Assembly: GCF_025231485.1 (NCBI RefSeq)
Contig: NZ_CP104003.1
Location: forward strand, 3,100,001-3,164,000
Length of the DNA stretch: 64,000 nt
Origin: Salinirubellus salinus
GTDB taxonomy: Archaea > Halobacteriota > Halobacteria > Halobacteriales > Haloarculaceae
Direction: 5' to 3'
The position numbers were made by a program, and so were the translations under genes. Of this stretch, positions 49,475-56,428 are shown piece by piece. Each line of letters begins with the position of its first letter. Position 1 is the first letter of the stretch. The notes beneath the pieces were generated by a model that worked only from the letters and a program-made list of their open reading frames with translations, was not told where the DNA came from and ran no database searches.

Positions 49475-49503
49475 GGAGGAACCGAGCGGCGCTCGGTTCC
49501 TCC
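49475..49503. repeat. Perfect 13-bp hairpin with GGC loop
   Basis: GGAGGAACCGAGC and its reverse complement GCTCGGTTCCTCC flank a GGC loop. It lies beside the stop of the 29-aa gene (49504), where it could terminate transcription of that gene. The GC-rich flank shares CTCACTGCGTTCG with the left hairpin array at 20731-20743. Confidence 0.7.
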
Positions 49504-49593
49504 CTACCCGAAGATGAACGCGGCGAAGTACGCCACGGATGAGGAGATCATCAGGAACGCGAAGACGAGGGCGATGACCTTCTGTCGATCCAT
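49504..49593 (-). CDS. 29-aa single-span membrane peptide
   Basis: Translates to 29 codons starting M-D-R-Q-K-V-I-A-L-V-F-A-F-L-M, then I-S-S-S-V-A-Y-F-A-A-F-I-F-G and TAG. It is one membrane helix with a short basic N-terminus. I recall similar M-x-R-Q-K peptides in other archaea, but this is memory, not a search. The short length leaves some doubt; the hairpin at its stop and the gap of 38 bases before the crotonase gene support a separate gene. Confidence 0.55.
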   Translation of the reverse strand: MDRQKVIALVFAFLMISSSVAYFAAFIFG

Positions 49594-49631
49594 ACGCCGA
49601 ACAGCGGCCGTAGCGACATAAATCGGGCGGC

Positions 49632-50483
49632 CTAGTCGAACAGCGTGCCCGCGTCGCGCTCCGCGACCGCCTGCTTGAATCCCACCTCCTCACACCGCTC
49701 CTTGAACGCCACGCCCTCCGGCGTGTGCCGGGCCATCCCGTCGAACAGCGTGGCGAACGTCTGGGTCAGTTCGAGGCCCATCGCCTCCACGGCCTTGTTC
49801 ACGGCGAGCTTCCCCATCGCCAGCTGGTTCGCCGGGACGCCGGCCATCCGGTCGACCAGCCGCGAGACCTCGGCGTCGAGTTCGGCGGCCGGGTACGCCC
49901 GGTGGACCAGCCCCGACCGCTCGGCCTCGCGGCCGTCTATCAGGTCGCCCGTGAGGAGCATCCGCTTCGCCCCCTCCATCCCCAGCCGGTACACCCACAT
50001 CGCCGTCGTCGGACAGCCCCAGACCCGCGCCGGCGGGTAGCCGATCGTCGCGTCCTCGGCCATCACCACGAGGTCCGCACAGAGCGCGATGTCGCTCCCG
50101 CCCGCGACGGCCGGGCCGTCAACCTTCGCCACGACCGGGGTCTGCGAGCGCCAGAGGCTCATGAAGTCCCGCGTGTTCTGCTTCATCAGCGCGTAGTCCT
50201 CCATCGGGTCCCACGGCAGCTCCTGACTGCCGGGGACCGGGCGCTCGGCCTCCGCGAATATCTGCAGGTCGTAGCCCGAGCAGAACGCGTCGCCCGCCCC
50301 CTCCAGCACGACCACCCGCGCGTCGTCGGCGTCCGCGAACGCCACCGCCTCGCGGAGCGCCCCCGGCATCGTCTCGGTGATGGCGTTGTACCGCTCGGGC
50401 CGGTTCAGGACCACCCGACCGACCCGCCCCTCGCGCTCGTAGCGCACCTCCGCGTCCGTGCCGAACGTCTCGCTGGCGTCCAT
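49632..50483 (-). CDS. Crotonase (enoyl-CoA hydratase/isomerase) family protein
   Basis: 283 aa. Crotonase fold with the oxyanion segments A-F-C-S-G-Y-D-L and [12 protein letters not shown]. Of the two hydratase glutamates, the first (E in C-E-L-A of mitochondrial enzyme) is D here; the second (P-E-x-x-x-G) reads Y-P-P-A-R-V-W-G, so it is absent. A hydratase reaction is therefore uncertain; a thioesterase, isomerase or other crotonase reaction is as likely. It sits in a CoA-metabolism stretch. Confidence 0.88.
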   Translation of the reverse strand: MDASETFGTDAEVRYEREGRVGRVVLNRPERYNAITETMPGALREAVAFADADDARVVVLEGAGDAFCSGYDLQIFAEAERPVPGSQELPWDPMEDYALMKQNTRDFMSLWRSQTPVVAKVDGPAVAGGSDIALCADLVVMAEDATIGYPPARVWGCPTTAMWVYRLGMEGAKRMLLTGDLIDGREAERSGLVHRAYPAAELDAEVSRLVDRMAGVPANQLAMGKLAVNKAVEAMGLELTQTFATLFDGMARHTPEGVAFKERCEEVGFKQAVAERDAGTLFD

Positions 50484-50537
50484 GGCGCCGCTCCGGCGGG
50501 GCGGCGCTTCAATCCGGGGGCCGGTCCGTCGCGGTGC

Positions 50538-51761
50538 CTACAGCTCCACTCGCTTCCCGCCCTTGTACACCGCGACCGGCTCCCGCAACGATCCGACGTC
50601 CGAGAGGGGGTCGTCGGCCACCACGAAGTCCGCGTACCGGCCCGCCTCCAGCACTCCCACGTCGTCGCCGGGGACGGTCCGCGCGGCCACGCCCGTCGCC
50701 GCCTCGATGGCCGCCTGCTCGTCGAACCCGATCTCCTCGACGAGCAGCTCCAGTTCCAGCGCGTTCTCCCCGTGCGGGACGAGGGCCGGGCCGAGGAAGT
50801 CCGTCCCGGTGGCGATGGCGACGCCGGCCTCGTGGGCCCGCGTGATGGAGTCGACGTGCGCCTCGTAGGCCTCGCGGGCCTTCCGCAGGCCGTGCTCCGG
50901 GACGCCGTGGTCCGCGCCGTACTCCACGATGCGGTGCATGATGGCCATCGTCGGGACGAACGTCGCGTCCGTCTGGACGAACAGCTCCAGCGTCCGGTCC
51001 TCGAGGTAGAACCCGTGCTCGATGGTGTCGACGCCGTTCTCCAGCGCCCGCTCGACGCCGGCGGTCCCCTGTGCGTGGCTGGCGACCGGGATGCCGACCC
51101 GGTGGGCCTCCTCGACGAGCGCCTGCACCTCCCGGTCCGTGAACTGGCTCTGGTCCGGGGCGTCCCGCTCGGAGAGGACTCCGCCGGTCGTCATGATCTT
51201 CAGGCAGTCGACGCCGTCGCGCACCCGCTTTCGGGCCTCCTTTCGACACTCGTCGGCGCCGTCGGCGAGCGTCGAGATGCCGATACCGGTGTCGACCACC
51301 CACTCGTGCGGGAGCGAGTGGCTGTCGCCGTGGCCGCCAGTCTGGGAGATGGCCTGCCCGCTCGTGTAGATGCGCGGACCGGGTATCTCCCCGGCGGCGA
51401 CGGCGTCGCGCAGGCCGAGTCCGGTCGTCGACCCCACGTCACGGACGCTCGTGAACCCGGCCGAGAGCAGCGAGCGGAGGTCCGCCGTCGCCCGCGCCGT
51501 CCCGAGCGCCGTCGACTCGGTGACCCAGTCCATCGGGTCCATCGTCCGACTCCCCTGGAGGTGGAGGTGAGCGTCTATCAGCCCCGGGAGCACCGTCTCG
51601 CCGGAGTGGTCGACCCGGTCGCCCACCTCCGGCACGTCCTCCTGTGTCCCCACCGTCTCGACGCGGTCGGCCGTGACGAGGACCCGTGCGTCCTCGATGG
51701 TCTCGCCGTCGCCCGTCAGGAGCGTCCCGCAGTCGACGTGGTAGGTCGTCTCGTCGGTCAT
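50538..51761 (-). CDS. Metal-dependent amidohydrolase (imidazolonepropionase/prolidase-like)
   Basis: 407 aa, binuclear-metal amidohydrolase. Metal ligands are H65-L-H67 in D-A-H-L-H-L-Q, K188 (carboxylated Lys in L-K-I-M-T-T-G-G), H229 in A-S-H-A-Q and H249 in I-E-H-G; Asp in A-T-G-T-D-F closes the set. The pattern fits the carboxyl-prolidase/Xaa-Pro branch of the superfamily. No leader. Start is the ATG at 51759-51761. It is divergent from the SDR gene; promoter CTTAAC at 51786-51791 is 25-30 bases upstream. Confidence 0.92.
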   Translation of the reverse strand: MTDETTYHVDCGTLLTGDGETIEDARVLVTADRVETVGTQEDVPEVGDRVDHSGETVLPGLIDAHLHLQGSRTMDPMDWVTESTALGTARATADLRSLLSAGFTSVRDVGSTTGLGLRDAVAAGEIPGPRIYTSGQAISQTGGHGDSHSLPHEWVVDTGIGISTLADGADECRKEARKRVRDGVDCLKIMTTGGVLSERDAPDQSQFTDREVQALVEEAHRVGIPVASHAQGTAGVERALENGVDTIEHGFYLEDRTLELFVQTDATFVPTMAIMHRIVEYGADHGVPEHGLRKAREAYEAHVDSITRAHEAGVAIATGTDFLGPALVPHGENALELELLVEEIGFDEQAAIEAATGVAARTVPGDDVGVLEAGRYADFVVADDPLSDVGSLREPVAVYKGGKRVEL

Positions 51762-51785
51762 ACCCGCGAGGTCGGGTGGGGCGCT

Positions 51786-51830
51786 GTTAAGTCGTTGGGC
51801 GGCCCCGCCGTCGCGGGAAACCACTTAAGC
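51786..51830. promoter_or_regulatory. Divergent promoter pair
   Basis: For the minus-strand amidohydrolase, CTTAAC (51786-51791) is 25-30 bases before its ATG. For the plus-strand SDR, ACTTAAGC (51823-51830) is 23-30 bases before its ATG at 51853. Both are good TATA-like boxes. Confidence 0.5.
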
Positions 51831-51852
51831 GACCTCCGTACGACGGCCGGGT

Positions 51853-52635
51853 ATGTCACTCCGACTCGACGGACAGACCGTGTTCGTCACCGGTGCGGCC
51901 TCCGGACTCGGCCGACAGATCACCACCCGCGCGGCGGGCGAGGGCGCGTTCGTCGTCGCCACCGACGTGGACGACGACGGCGGCGAGCAGACCGTCGCCG
52001 AGGCCGAGGACGCCGCCGCGGGGGCCGGTGGCGCGACCTACTACCACCTCGACGTCACCGAGGCCGACGCGTTCCACGACCTCGTGGACGCCGTCGCCGA
52101 GGAGCGTGGCCTCGACGGCATCGTCAACAACGCCGGCATCGGCCACCCGCCGAACCTCGCCGAGGACGTCTCGCAGAGCACGCTCGACTACATCATCGAC
52201 GTGAACGTCCGCGGCGTCTGGAACGGCTGTCAGGCCGCGCTCCCGCACCTGAAGGCGAACGACGACGGCGGGGCCATCGTCAACGTCGCGTCGCTCGCCG
52301 CCGTCCTCGGGATGCCCCAGCAGTCGGCCTACTCGCTGACGAAGGGCGCGGTGCTCAACTACACCCGTGCCGTCGCCGCCGAAGCGGGTCGGGACGGCGT
52401 GCGCGCCAACGCCGTCTGTCCGGGCGTCGTGGACACGCCGCTCGGCTCGCAGGTGTTCGCCGGGATGGCCGACGACCCGGAGGAGGGCCGCGAGAAACTC
52501 GCCAGACAGTACCCGCTCGGCCGACTGGGCGAACCCGACGACGTGGCCGCCCCGACCTGCTTCCTCCTCTCCGACGAGGCCGCGTGGATAACGGGCCACG
52601 GCCTCGTCATCGACGGCGGCTTCTCCTCCGCGTAG
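51853..52635 (+). CDS. SDR family oxidoreductase
   Basis: 260 aa, FabG-like short-chain dehydrogenase. Cofactor motif T13-G-A-A-S-G-L-G, N-N-A-G (92-95), S147, Tyr160 and Lys164 (Y-S-L-T-K) are intact. D-V-D-D-D after strand 2 suggests NAD(H) preference. P-G-V-V-D-T-P is the usual substrate-lid start. The end I-D-G-G-F is typical. It is a good partner for acyl-CoA metabolism in the region; the substrate is unknown. Confidence 0.93.
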   Translation: MSLRLDGQTVFVTGAASGLGRQITTRAAGEGAFVVATDVDDDGGEQTVAEAEDAAAGAGGATYYHLDVTEADAFHDLVDAVAEERGLDGIVNNAGIGHPPNLAEDVSQSTLDYIIDVNVRGVWNGCQAALPHLKANDDGGAIVNVASLAAVLGMPQQSAYSLTKGAVLNYTRAVAAEAGRDGVRANAVCPGVVDTPLGSQVFAGMADDPEEGREKLARQYPLGRLGEPDDVAAPTCFLLSDEAAWITGHGLVIDGGFSSA

Positions 52636-52692
52636 TCCCCGCACGTCGCCGCGACCCTCGCGACTTTCATCTCTCGTGACATATGGTGGCGT

Positions 52693-53151
52693 ATGTCCGA
52701 CGACGGGACGGACCTCGACCGCTTCGTCGAGCCCTCCGAGACGGTCATCCGCGCCATCGAGATCCTCGCCGCCTACCTGCTGGTGGGCCTGTTCGGCATC
52801 GGCGTCCTCGACCTGCTCATCTCCATCTTCGAACTCGTGCGGACGGGCGTCATCTTCGACCCCGACGAGGGGATCGACGCTATCCTCACGGTCATCGACA
52901 AGGCGCTGTTGCTGTTCATCATCGTCGAGCTCTACCAGACCGTCGTCGCCTACTCGCGCGAGGAGAGCGTCACCCGCATCGTCATCGTCGCGGGCCTCAT
53001 CGCCGTCGCACGGAAGATAATCAGTTTCCGACCGGGTGACTTCGAGACGCTGGAGGCACTGTTCGTCAACGCCGCCGCCTTCTCGCTGCTGTTGCTGGTG
53101 CTCGTCGTCGCCTACTACGTCGTCCAGAAGACCGAGACGGAGGCCGTCTAG
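52693..53151 (+). CDS. PsiE family membrane protein (phosphate-starvation-inducible-like)
   Basis: 152 aa, four membrane helices of the PsiE type: I-L-A-A-Y-L-L-V-G-L-F-G-I-G-V-L-D-L, V-I-D-K-A-L-L-L-F-I-I-V-E-L-Y, I-V-I-V-A-G-L-I-A-V-A-R-K-I-I and A-A-F-S-L-L-L-L-V-L-V-V-A-Y-Y. F-E-T-L-E-A-L lies between helices 3 and 4. PsiE function in bacteria is not established. It overlaps the stop of the convergent PGF-CTERM gene by CTAG. Confidence 0.87.
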   Translation: MSDDGTDLDRFVEPSETVIRAIEILAAYLLVGLFGIGVLDLLISIFELVRTGVIFDPDEGIDAILTVIDKALLLFIIVELYQTVVAYSREESVTRIVIVAGLIAVARKIISFRPGDFETLEALFVNAAAFSLLLLVLVVAYYVVQKTETEAV

Positions 53152-54422
53152 TCGGAACGGCGGAGCAGCAGCGCCGCCGCGAGCATCGCCAGCACGCCCA
53201 TCAGCGGCGTGAAACCGGGCAGCGAGACGGCGGTGGTCGTCGTCGGTGGTTCCTCGGTTGGCGTCCCGCTGGCCGTCGGCGTGGCGGAGGCCGTCGGTGT
53301 GGCGGTGGCCGTCACCGTCGCGGTGGGGGTCGGGGTGTCGTCGCCGACCTCGACACCGACGACGGTCACGCCCGCCGCCTCTCTGTCCCCGTCGACGGCC
53401 CCGAGGGTCTGGTTCCCCGCGCTGTCGATGGTGACCCGGACCTCACCGGCGCCGTCGGTCGTCCCGACCACGTCGCCGTCGATGGTCACGTCGGCCCCGC
53501 GGACGGGTTCGCCGTAGGCGTTCGTCACGCTCACGACGGTCGACTCGCCGACCACGACCCGCTCGTTCGTCGGCTCGACGGTGATGCGGTCGACACGCTG
53601 GGTCGTCAGTTGGATGGTCCTCGGGGACTCACCGACGCTGACGATAGCGAGCTCTCGCTCGTAGCCGTCTTTCGTCACCGTCACCTGCTGCTGGGTGTTC
53701 ACGCCGAGGATGAAGCCGACCCGGCCGTCGGCGGTGGTGTTCGAGGTCCCCACGTTGGCGATGCGGACGGTCGCCTGGTTGATGGGGCGTGGGTCCTCGA
53801 AGTGGTCGTCGAGCACTCGGAACGTCATCTGCACGCTGTCGGAGCGCATGTCGACGCTCTGCATGACGCTCCCCGAGGTCACCCGGAGTCGCGTCTCGTT
53901 GATGAGGTAGCCCGGTTTGACCGTCCGGAGTGTGTAGGTCCGCTGCTCGACGCTCCGGGTGGTGTACACGCCGTTGCTGTTGGTCCGACCGCGGTCGACG
54001 ACCTGCCCGTCGGCGACCAGTTCGACCGTCACGTTCGCCAGCCGGCCGTCCTGGTCGGAGGCGGTGACGGTCGCCTGTCCCTGTCGGGCCACCTCGATGG
54101 TGACCTCCTCGTTCGAGGCGTCCTCGACCTGGACGGGGACGTTCCGGACGTACCGGTCGTCGCTCACGGTCAGTTCGACGTCCGCCCCCTCCGGGACGTC
54201 GACGAACGCCCGCCCGTTGCTGGCGGTGTCGGCGCTCGTGGTACCACCGCTCCAGGACGCTTCGATGGTCACCCCGCCGACGCCGTCGCCGTCCTGATTC
54301 ACCACCGAGACGGTGAGTGTCACCTGTTCCTGCTGTGTCGTCGTCCCGGCCGCCGCGAAGGGGGCGAACCCCGACGCGAGGGTCAGGAGGACGACGAACG
54401 TGAGGACCGGGAGTCGTCGCAT
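53148..54422 (-). CDS. PGF-CTERM-anchored surface protein with carboxypeptidase-regulatory-like domains
   Basis: 424 aa. Sec leader (P-V-L-T-F-V-V-L-L-T-L-A-S-G-F-A-P) at residues 1-25. At least four beta-sandwich units with V-x-V-x-N-x-x-G-x-x-V-x-x-A-x-V resemble carboxypeptidase-regulatory (CarboxypepD_reg-like) or Ig-like domains: V-S-V-V-N-Q-D-G-D-G-V-G-G-V-T-I and V-T-A-S-D-Q-D-G-R-L-A-N-V-T-V. A Thr/Pro/Ala linker leads to P-G-F (402-404), a membrane helix and R-R-S-D, the archaeosortase tail. Promoter palindrome at 54439-54458. Confidence 0.88.
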   Translation of the reverse strand: MRRLPVLTFVVLLTLASGFAPFAAAGTTTQQEQVTLTVSVVNQDGDGVGGVTIEASWSGGTTSADTASNGRAFVDVPEGADVELTVSDDRYVRNVPVQVEDASNEEVTIEVARQGQATVTASDQDGRLANVTVELVADGQVVDRGRTNSNGVYTTRSVEQRTYTLRTVKPGYLINETRLRVTSGSVMQSVDMRSDSVQMTFRVLDDHFEDPRPINQATVRIANVGTSNTTADGRVGFILGVNTQQQVTVTKDGYERELAIVSVGESPRTIQLTTQRVDRITVEPTNERVVVGESTVVSVTNAYGEPVRGADVTIDGDVVGTTDGAGEVRVTIDSAGNQTLGAVDGDREAAGVTVVGVEVGDDTPTPTATVTATATPTASATPTASGTPTEEPPTTTTAVSLPGFTPLMGVLAMLAAALLLRRSD

Positions 54423-54438
54423 ACCCAGACACTCATCG

Positions 54439-54458
54439 CGCGGATATTTATATCCGCG
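54439..54458 (-). promoter_or_regulatory. Palindrome over the TATA box of the PGF-CTERM gene
   Basis: CGCGGATAT (54439-54447), two T bases, ATATCCGCG (54450-54458): perfect 9-bp arms. On the minus strand the centre reads ATATAAATAT, a TATA box 22-31 bases before the ATG at 54422. A protein bound here would block TBP, so this may be an operator. Confidence 0.6.
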
Positions 54459-54538
54459 GGGCCCGGACCGTCGGCGCTGCCGCTCTCGGCGGGCGAAAAC
54501 GGGAGAGAACCGGGGAGAGCGTGGTCGGTGACGAGGCG

Positions 54539-54772
54539 TCAGGCGCGGGAGCGCGCCAGCAGCGCCGCCCCGACGAGCGAGACGACGGCGATGCCGTCGC
54601 TCTCGGGGCCCGCCTCGGCGTCGCTCGAGACGTTCGCGTGGACGACCTGTCCAGACTCACCGGCCCGGACGACGAGGATGCCACGGTCGTTGTCGTGGGC
54701 CGTCAGCTCGGCACCGCTCTCGGTGGTCACGGTCGCGTTCGTGCTGGCCGTGGCGTCGAGGTTCACCGCCAT
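54539..54772 (-). CDS. Small hypothetical protein (77 aa)
   Basis: 77 aa. Beta-rich first 50 residues (M-A-V-N-L-D-A-T-A-S-T-N-A-T-V-T-T-E-S-G) with I-L-V-V-R-A-G-E-S-G-Q-V-V-H-A-N-V-S, then a short hydrophobic end I-A-V-V-S-L-V-G-A-A-L-L-A-R-S-R-A. It lies 26 bases downstream of the PfkB gene on the same strand and may be the second gene of its operon. No family is recognised. Confidence 0.62.
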   Translation of the reverse strand: MAVNLDATASTNATVTTESGAELTAHDNDRGILVVRAGESGQVVHANVSSDAEAGPESDGIAVVSLVGAALLARSRA

Positions 54773-54798
54773 GCCACCGATTCTGGCGTGCGCGCGCC

Positions 54799-55737
54799 TC
54801 AGCCCCGCGGTTTATCCACTTGTTCGGCCAGCTCGGCGACCGACTCGGGGTCGACGGTCGGGACGGCACCGGGGACGGTGGTCGCCAGCGCCCGGGCGGC
54901 GATGGCCCGCCTGAGCGCGTCCTGTGGGTCCTCGTCGTCCAGCAGCGCGGCGACGAGCGCACCGGCGAAGGCGTCGTCCCGGCCGCTCGGGTCCGTCACG
55001 TCCACGTCCGGGTTCGGGTACTCGTGGACGGTGGCGTCGTGCCAGAGCACGCACGTCCGCTCGCGGGGGATGGCGACGTACTCGAAGTCGTGGGCGCTCG
55101 CGACGCCGTGGGCGAGTTCGGCCGGCTGCCCCCCCCGGTCGAGGACGGCGGCGAGTTCGGCCTCCGTGGCGACGAACAGGTCGACGGCGCTGAAGAACTG
55201 GGTGAGCAACTCGCCCGCCTCCTCGCCGCTCCAGAGCCACGGCCGGTGCGAGACCGAGAATGCCGTCAGCGCCCCGTTGTCCGCCGCGGTCTTCAGGAAC
55301 CGGGCGCTCGCGCCGGCGAGGTCCGTTGAGAGCGCCGGCGTCGCGCCCGTCAGGTAGGCCGCGTCGGCGTCCTTCACCCGGTTGACCGGGATGTCGTCCA
55401 TCGTCAGCGTCGTGGCCGCCGAGTCCAGCCGGTCGTCGACCCGGCGGTCGCCCCGCGGGGTCGGCCCGTGCTCGAAGAAGCTCAACCCCTGTCGACCGTC
55501 GCCCCACGACACCTCCACGTCGAGGTCGTACCCCCGGAGTTCGCTCGCCACGCGCCGGCCCAGCGGCGTGTCCGGCAGCCGTGACATCCACGTCGCGGGC
55601 GTCCCCAGCCGTCGCGCCGCGATGGCGGCGTTGCTCTCCGGCCCGGCGGCCTGTACCTGCAGCCGACGGGTCGTCTCCAGTCGCTCGGCCCCCGGCGGCG
55701 AGAGGCGGAGTGCCGTCTCCCCGAACGTCACCAGCAT
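54799..55737 (-). CDS. PfkB family sugar kinase (2-keto-3-deoxygluconate kinase-like)
   Basis: 312 aa, ribokinase fold. First signature G-P-E-S-N-A-A-I-A-A-R-R-L-G (substrate side), then T-W-M-S-R-L-P-D-T-P-L-G-R-R. The catalytic region reads D-P-S-G-R-D-D-A-F, where most PfkB enzymes have D-T-T-G-A-G-D-A-F: the catalytic Asp is kept. I recall G-R-x-D as typical of haloarchaeal KDG kinases. The likely role is phosphorylation of KDG in the semiphosphorylative Entner-Doudoroff path, or of another keto sugar; not certain. The ATG at 55735-55737 opens M-L-V-T-F-G-E-T. Confidence 0.87.
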   Translation of the reverse strand: MLVTFGETALRLSPPGAERLETTRRLQVQAAGPESNAAIAARRLGTPATWMSRLPDTPLGRRVASELRGYDLDVEVSWGDGRQGLSFFEHGPTPRGDRRVDDRLDSAATTLTMDDIPVNRVKDADAAYLTGATPALSTDLAGASARFLKTAADNGALTAFSVSHRPWLWSGEEAGELLTQFFSAVDLFVATEAELAAVLDRGGQPAELAHGVASAHDFEYVAIPRERTCVLWHDATVHEYPNPDVDVTDPSGRDDAFAGALVAALLDDEDPQDALRRAIAARALATTVPGAVPTVDPESVAELAEQVDKPRG

Positions 55738-55902
55738 ACTCGGGCCGTGGAGGGCGGGGGGCCTATAGCTTCGTGTGCGTCACGGGTCGCCCGTCGTCAC
55801 TACGTGTCTGGATACCCGGGACACAGACAGTCACGATAGGTAATATTGCGCCAAATCTACATTTACCTCGACCTGTGACCGAGCTCAAACTGGTGTCAGA
55901 CT

Positions 55903-56427
55903 ATGGCGACAAAGATGCCTGCCACGGAGGAACTGATCGAGTACGAAGAGCGGTTCATCGACGAGGTCTGGAACGGCCGGAACCTGGACCTCATCGACGA
56001 GATGGTGGCCGAGGACTACGTCGGCCACTGGTTCGCGGCCGGCGAGGGCGGCGAGGACGTCGACCGCGAGGGCCTCCGCGAGTTCATCGCCGAGGTCCAC
56101 GAGGGGTTCTCCGACTACCACATGGAACCGGAGTTCATGATCGGTCAGGACGACATGATCGCCGTCGGCTTCACCTCGGGCGGCACCCACGACGGGGAGT
56201 TCATGGGTATCCCCGCGACCGGCAAGTCCGGCGAGACGCCCGGTATCTTCGTCCACCGCATCGAGGACGGCGAGGCCGTCGAGGCGTGGGCGACGTGGGA
56301 CTCGCTCGGCCTGCTCCAGCAGGTCGGCGTCGTCCCCGAACAGTTCACGCTGACCGCGTTCCTCGAGACGGCCGCGAACCTGGCGAAACAGGACGTCCTG
56401 AAGCTCGCCCGACGGGACCGGGACTGA
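55903..56427 (+). CDS. SnoaL-like ester cyclase family protein
   Basis: 174 aa of the SnoaL/NTF2 fold: L-I-D-E-M-V-A-E-D-Y-V-G-H, E-V-H-E-G-F-S-D-Y-H-M-E-P, H-D-G-E-F-M-G-I-P-A-T-G-K and R-I-E-D-G-E-A-V-E-A-W. It is a second member of the family at 18908-19345. The C-terminal extension T-L-T-A-F-L-E-T-A-A-N-L-A-K-Q is helical. Start ATG at 55903 (an ATG four codons later is possible). The gene ends one base before the convergent mutL stop. Confidence 0.83.
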   Translation: MATKMPATEELIEYEERFIDEVWNGRNLDLIDEMVAEDYVGHWFAAGEGGEDVDREGLREFIAEVHEGFSDYHMEPEFMIGQDDMIAVGFTSGGTHDGEFMGIPATGKSGETPGIFVHRIEDGEAVEAWATWDSLGLLQQVGVVPEQFTLTAFLETAANLAKQDVLKLARRDRD

Positions 56428-56428
56428 G

